Source: Darksidea phi
Lineage: Eukaryota; Ascomycota; Dothideomycetes; Pleosporales; Lentitheciaceae
Direction: 5' to 3'
Length of the DNA: 64,000 nt
Assembly (NCBI GenBank): GCA_030770425.1
Contig: JASJFT010000028.1
Location: forward strand, 186,001 to 250,000
The notes under the pieces are model-generated. The model was not told where the DNA came from and did no database searches. It saw only the letters and a program-made list of their open reading frames with translations. A program made the translations under genes and the position numbers. This document shows, piece after piece, positions 58,532 through 64,000 of the stretch. Numbering within the stretch: position 1 is the stretch's first letter; every line of letters starts with the position of its first letter.

Positions 58532-60604
58532 ATGGCCATGGCTGAGGCCATTCCGCAGCCTCCAAGCAAGGCATTGCCTCCCATACCTCGCGATGCAGCC
58601 AATGCAAAGTCTCCAGAACCGTTCGATTCGAGTCGGTCTAGCCGCTCCAGCACCTCCCTTCGCCGTAAACCACTTCCCAGCATTGTCCAGCATTCGATCC
58701 CATCCTTCAACATCAACGAACACAAGGACACGGCAGCGGGCGGGCGAGAGTCGCCGCAGTCTGGGTCATCGCTTGGCCTGAGCTCAAGCGGGCATTCGCG
58801 AACACAATCGCGGGACACACCAGATCCGGTGGCAGGAAACGCATTTCCCGTGACGAGGGACACTCCTATCCGGCAGCTCAACATTAGCAACAACTCGCAC
58901 ACGTCGCGATTTTCGTCGGCAGCGGAACTGGACATGGCAACCTTACACGACGGCCCTGACCCGGCACTCTCCAGTGCTAGAGAGCGCTACGATCCCCAGC
59001 AGTACTACAAGCAACCCACGCCGCCGCCCCCCTCGATGTCGCCGCGCGAAAACGTACAGTCTCCAAGCGCCGGCTCGCCACGTTCATCGACGAGTGACAA
59101 TGGCGGGAACCGCAGCAATTTCAACTTTGGGTTTGACGGTCCACTTCAGGTGCCCCGTACTACGCTCCAAAGACCCAACTCTGCGTACACACTTGGCTCC
59201 GAACTCAACAACCGTGGTGCCACACATTCTCCGCATTTGTCAGTGGGAGGCTCCCCTTCCTCCAATGGATCACAAGCTAGCTTCGCTCGGAACCTGTCTG
59301 CCCAACGTCGATCTCCCGAAAACAGGCCCTCATCATACCTCGACTTGCTGAATCTACCATACAACCAGCAAATCGCGCCAACCACAAACCTGGGAAACTC
59401 GCAGCTTCGTCATGCCGTGGGCGCGAATGCGTCGCTTATGGACACGAAGAAGACGCTTGATATGTACAGAGCCAACGTGAAAACCCAAGACAATGCCGTG
59501 CAGTATGAATTTGCCTTGTACATGGTCCAAGTCGCACGCGAGGTCATGGCGCTGGACCAGTCAGTCGAAAGCCATGGACTGGCTCCAGCCGAGATGCTCC
59601 GCGAAGCACGGCAGATACTGCAGCGCCTTGCAGATCGAAGTTACCCCTTTGCACAGTACTATCTTGCCGACGGTTACGCATCAGGGCTCTTCAATAAAGA
59701 CAAGCCCGACTATGATCGTGCATTCCCTCTTTTTGTGGCTGCAAGTAAACACGGCCACGCAGAGTCCGGATACCGCACAGCTCTGTGCTACGAGTTTGGG
59801 TGGGGTTGTCGCAAGGACTACGCGAAAGCTGTGCAGTTTTATCGTGCCGCCGCATCAAAGAATCATCCTGGTGCAGCAGCGCGTCTGGGCAAGGCCTGCT
59901 TGACAGGCGACATGGGCCTCCAAAACAAGTATCGAGAAGGCGTGAAGTGGCTCAAGCGAGCAACCGAGTCGGCCGACTATCAGTACAACAACGCGCCATA
60001 CGAACTTGGTCTGCTCCACGAAACCGGCTACGGCGAGGACATCTTCAAAGACGAGGTGTACGCCGTGCAACTCTTTACACAGGCTGCAGAACTAGGCCAT
60101 CCGCAGGCAGCTTTGAAGCTAGGAGAAGCTTACGAACACGGTTACCTCCGTTGTCCCAAGGATGCTGCGCTCTCGGTACACTATTACAACTGCGCCGCCC
60201 AAGCCGACATTCCCGAGGCGATGATGAACCTTTGCGCGTGGTACATGGTTGGCGCTGAGCCTGTTCTGGAGAAGGATGAGAATGAGGCATACGAATGGGC
60301 TAAGAAGGCTGCAGAGCATGGTACGTCGCGGTCCCGCGCATCAACAAGGACATGCTAACTTTCAGAAGGTCTCCCCAAGGCCGAATACGCGTGCGGATAC
60401 TTCACAGAGATGGGCATCGGTTGCCGGCGCGACCCCCTCGAAGCAAATGTCTGGTATGTCAAAGCTGCCGACCGCGGAGACGAGCGAGCAAAGCAGCGTC
60501 TTGCCATCATCCAAGCCGCAGCATCTGGTCAAGTGACATCTCCGACCACAGATAAATCCAAGCTCAAGAAAGGGGGGAAAGATGAGAACTGCTTGGTCAT
60601 GTAA
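58532..60604 (+). CDS. SKT5: Chitin synthase activator, Skt5/Chs4-type Sel1-repeat protein with CAAX end
   Basis: Exons 58532-60320 and 60366-60604 flank a 45-bp intron (GTACGT..TTCAG, GCTAAC branch). Phase closes to 675 aa. The N-terminal about 310 residues are Ser/Pro-rich and disordered. From about residue 315 there are tandem Sel1-like repeats: AQYYLADGYASGLFN, ESGYRTALCYEFGWGCRKDY, GAAARLGKACLTGDMGLQ, APYELGLLHETGYGEDIF, AALKLGEAYEHGYLRCPKD, AMMNLCAWYMVGAEPVLEKD and AEYACGYFTEMGIGCRRD. The protein ends in CLVM, a CAAX prenylation box like that of yeast Chs4. The family recruits and activates Chs3-class chitin synthase at bud necks, septa and tips. Two in-frame ATGs (58532, 58538) are equally good starts. 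Confidence 0.93.
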
Positions 60605-61735
60605 GCAGCCATTCGCATCTGGACTGCACCTCTCTTGCATCGCCTTTTGCGTCTTGCATCGCTGTTCCTTTCTGTTGATCGCACTCCACCGTGGGCCCTA
60701 TATCTTGCTTAATGCTTGGCAACTTCTCTTCGTTTCTCGACTTTTACCTGGTCTCACGTTAACGGCATTTTCAAGGGGTTTTGCATCGGGATGGGCTGCA
60801 TCTTTCACAATGTGTACTAGTTCAATTTCTTGTCGCTCAAGCATTTTTCTAGAGGCGAAAAGATTTCTTGGTCGGATACCGGAGGCTGATTTAATAATCG
60901 GGGATAATGTCTGCTCGAGACGGTTGTTCGCGGCTTTGTGTGTGCTCACCTGGATACCTTGAAGACCCAATGACTAACTTGACTTGATCACATGGCTCCG
61001 ATATTCAACGCTCGGTTGGGACGCTTGAGGAGTGTTTACCGACATTATCGCACTTAACGATTTGGTCCCAGCTTGAGGCAGACAAGAGGGGCATTGAACG
61101 GTTTCCGAAACTGCAGCCCAGGTACGCACCTCAATAAGCTGCGCCAGCTACAAACAAATAATCTTCTTAGAAACAATCCCATTGACGTACACTACCGGGA
61201 TCCACCCCACTTAACGCTTGTCACCATACACTCGGAGTATCTTCGAAGGGCGTGTGCCGCTTTCCCTCTTCAAGATCACCAGGCAAACGCCTTGGTGTAG
61301 TGATCGTCCCGGGATTCCGAATAAACGCCGGCAACTCGAATTGCTCCGCTCTCTATCCCCTACTCGTCAATGCACTTGGAGGTTTTCTGGAAGACGTCGG
61401 GCATCGTCACCTTTGGCTAGCGATTATCCTTGGCACGCCTAACCAAGGCCTCCGACCCGAGCCCGTGGCTAACCGAACTCCTTCGGGCGATAGAACAAAG
61501 ATTGGCGCGTGGGCCTGCATATATATACATGCATAGGGCGCGTGTGTCGAAAAGGCAAATGGTGGATCGAGTCAGAAAAACCAATATTGCCGTCACTTTA
61601 AAGAGGCGTGTTGCCTTTGCGGTGGTCCAAGATCTAGTTTGCGCACTTCAGACTGAGTACCGGCTTTGTTGAGTTTGAGATTCAACCTCCCGGTCTTATT
61701 GAAGGCTTAGTCGAATTGGGCTAGACAACAACCAA
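60605..61735. other. Intergenic, nothing recognised
   Basis: About 1.1 kb between two plus-strand genes. It contains the SKT5 3' region and, near 61500-61735, the promoter of the aminotransferase gene with a TATATATA run at about 61520. Open frames at 61073-61672 show no features. Confidence 0.5.
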
Positions 61736-63442
61736 ATGGCTCCTCCTGCCGCGATCGAAGTCGAGGCCGTAACGGACACGTCTGGTGTTACCCTTCCAGA
61801 TCCGTTATCTACGCCCATCAAGAGCAATGAGATTCTGGGCAGGAGGAAGAAGGCAGATAAAAGGCAATGGGGCGTTGCAGCTCCGGCAGATACCAGTCAC
61901 TTTCGCTTGAAGAGTTATGAGGGAAAGCCAAAAGCTCGGCGGTGGGATCGTACGTAATCGTCTTCGCGTCTAGGACGTGGTGGTGTACCCTGTTGACTGA
62001 GATGAACAGACTACTTTTCGCACGAAGCGAAAGTTAGGAAAGGCAATTCCTTGAAGGGGGCGGCGAAGTTCCTAAGCACGCCGGGGTTGATCAGTCTAGG
62101 TGGTGGATTACCCTCTAGCGAATACTTTCCGTTCGAAGAGTTGAGTGTAAAGGTGCCTGCTGTGGGGCTCTTCTCGGAGCAAGAAACGAAGCAGTCGGGA
62201 GTCGTCATAACAGCTGGAAAAAACGATCTTGCGAACAATAAATCCATCTTCGACATTGCTACCGCCTTCAACTATGGCCAGGGCTCTGGTGCAGCGCAGT
62301 TGCTACGATGGGTAACGGAGCACACAGAGCTCGTCCACAACCCGCCATACGAGGATTGGCGTTGCACGATGAGTATAGGAAGTACGTCTGGTCTGGACAT
62401 GGCACTGCGGATGCTATCCCGACCAGGCGATATGATGCTATCAGAAGCCTACACCTTCTCCGCCGCCGTCCAAACCGCCCTCCCTCTCGGCGTACGCATG
62501 GCAGGCGTTCCTATCGACGCCGAAGGCCTACTTCCAGATGCTATGGACGATATACTCTCAAATTGGGATGTCAACGTACAAGGAGCACGCAAACCCCACC
62601 TCCTCTACACCGTCCCCACAGGCCAGAACCCAACAGGGGCAACACAGGGCAAAGCCCGCCGCGAAGCCCTCTACGCCGTCTGCCAAAAACATGACATCTA
62701 CATCATCGAAGACGAACCGTATTACTTCCTCCAAATGCAACCGTACACCGGTCCCAACGCACCCGACGTACCGCCTCCCTCTTCCCACACCGAATTCCTG
62801 AAGTCCCTCGTCCCGAGCTTTCTGAGCATGGATGTAGACGGTCGCGTAATGCGCCTCGACTCCTTTTCTAAAGTCATCTCGCCCGGTTCCCGCATCGGCT
62901 GGGTCACCGCGTCTGAGCAAATCATCGACAAATACACAAAGCACGCAGACGTATCGACGCAAAACCCCGCCGGCATGTCTCAACTCATCCTTTTCAAACT
63001 ACTCGACGAGCACTGGGGGCATGCAGGCTATCTCGACTGGTTGATCCATATCCGCATCCAATACACATCCCGTCGCGACGTCATTCTGCAGGCCTGCGAG
63101 AAATATCTGCCTAGGGAGATTGTAAATTGGAATCCGCCCATGGCGGGTATGTTTCACTGGATGCAGGTGGATTTCCGACAACACCCCGACTACCCCGAGA
63201 AGTCGATCGAAACCATCGAAGAGGAGATCTTTATGCGGGTCATCGATCACGGTGCTTTGGTCATGCGCGGAAGTTGGTTCTACGCCAACAGTGAAGACGC
63301 ACACGACACGCTCTTCTTCCGCGCGACCTATGCAGCAGCGCCCGCGGAGAAGATTGAAGAAGGCATCCGAAGGTTTGGCGAAGCGATCAGGGCGGAGTTT
63401 AAGCTAGAGAAGGGGGCGAACAAGAATTCGAATGGGCACTGA
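61736..63442 (+). CDS. ARO8: Aromatic aminotransferase, Aro8/kynurenine aminotransferase-type (class I, PLP)
   Basis: Exons 61736-61949 and 62010-63442 flank a 60-bp intron (GTACGT..AACAG, TTGACTGA branch). Phase closes to 548 aa. The N-terminal about 70 residues are a poorly conserved leader. The fold-type I core shows LISLGGGLPSSEYFPFEEL, NYGQGSGAAQLLRWVTEH, SIGSTSGLDMALRMLSRPGD, YTVPTGQNPTGATQ, IIEDEPYYFLQM and SFSKVISPGSRIGWV, where the Lys should bind PLP. The C-terminal NPPMAGMFHWMQVDF and ALVMRGSWFYA follow. Aro8-type enzymes transaminate Phe, Tyr, Trp, 2-aminoadipate or kynurenine with 2-oxoglutarate. The exact substrate cannot be told. No clear targeting sequence, so probably cytosolic. 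Length is as expected. Confidence 0.92.
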
Positions 63443-63694
63443 GAGGGTGGAGTTTACGATTTTGGGGGCTTAGCATGTCCGAATGCGTTCACATGAGTGA
63501 AGAAAAAACGATGTAGGGCTTAGAAAAGGAGAGTAAGCGGTTTGAAAAACTATGGCCACTGCCGGTTGCCTTTGCAATCTATGGAAGCATTTCATGCTTC
63601 GCGTCGCAAGGGAAACTAGGTTTGCTGGCGTCGGACATGACGGGTATTTCAGTCCGCGATCTAAGCATCACGCAGACTGCAACGCATTACATAG
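63443..63694. other. 3' region of the aminotransferase gene
   Basis: About 250 bases of non-coding sequence after the aminotransferase stop, before the doubtful minus-strand frame at the right edge. Confidence 0.4.
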
Positions 63695-64000
63695 CTAGCA
63701 ACACCATATGCTCGAAATCTTCGATTCGCAGTCCCTAGCCCTACTTTGAAGGTATTGCACAAGAATATTTTCGACCATCGTCGCCCAGAACGCCCAACCC
63801 ATCTTCCGCTTGATGTGAGCATGCTCTGCCATTTTCCGCAGCCCCTGAAACCGGTCGTTCAACGGCCATTCGCACACCTTCATCTTCTCCCTCAGTTGAT
63901 GAAGTTGATGCAGAAGAAGTGTAGAAGTAACGAGCCAAGGATGAAGTCTGCAAATGCCCGTTCATGCGAAATGCTTTCGAAGTGGGCCTTGTTCTCAGGG
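63695..64000 (-). CDS. Possible 3' end of a minus-strand gene entering from the right edge
   Basis: The minus-strand reading from 63904 to 63695 looks protein-like (LREKMKVCEWPLNDRFQGLR, then HIKRKMGWAFWATMVENILV) and stops at 63695. A different frame nearer the edge (64000-63895) also looks coding (HFESISHERAFADFILGSLL) and would need an intron or shift to join it. I could not place a convincing donor and acceptor. No domain recognised. It could be a real C-terminal exon or chance. Confidence 0.25.

Overview
The window is nuclear DNA of a filamentous ascomycete (Pezizomycotina). A dothideomycete, perhaps from Pleosporales, is likely but not proven. Supporting signs are short GT-AG introns of about 45-125 bp with CTAAC/CTGAC-like branch sites, monocistronic genes on both strands, a class IV chitin synthase, a fungal complex I accessory subunit, a 2EXR-type F-box-like relic and a CBM1 module. 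No transposon, tRNA, rRNA or CRISPR array was recognised. All exon coordinates come from reading splice sites and checking that phases close. No homology search was run, so family names rest on motifs.

Layout, left to right. Positions 2-1727 hold the 3' part of a secreted cysteine-rich protein with a C-terminal NucA/NucB-type DNase domain. A coiled-coil protein (3.7-5.2 kb) and a small unknown protein (6.8-7.3 kb) follow, then a complex I subunit (8.1-8.9 kb, minus) and a broken 2EXR-like gene (9.9-10.9 kb, minus). From 12 to 26 kb lies a dense housekeeping block: membrane RING-H2 protein, cyclophilin H, RRN3, a Ste20/GCK kinase with an unusual C-terminal repeat array, a small Gly-rich protein and a mitochondrial PPR protein. 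A secreted GH114-CBM1 enzyme sits at 27.5-29 kb.

From about 29 to 40.3 kb the window is gene-poor and looks accessory. It holds a small secreted cysteine protein that has lost its start codon and gained a stop, a minus-strand gene relic with four in-frame stops, one intact secreted protein of unknown function and a doubtful three-exon gene. From 40.4 kb the core genome resumes: ERV46, a SulP sulfate permease, BUB2, a WD40/DUF2415 protein, a class IV chitin synthase, its SKT5-type activator and an ARO8-type aminotransferase.

Functional links. The class IV chitin synthase (52.5-56.3 kb, minus) and the Sel1-repeat activator with a CAAX end (58.5-60.6 kb, plus) are head to head across 2.2 kb. 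In yeast Skt5/Chs4 activates the orthologous Chs3, so enzyme and activator are direct neighbours here. Sulfate permease/BUB2 and RING protein/cyclophilin are also divergent pairs, each sharing about 1.2 kb of upstream DNA.
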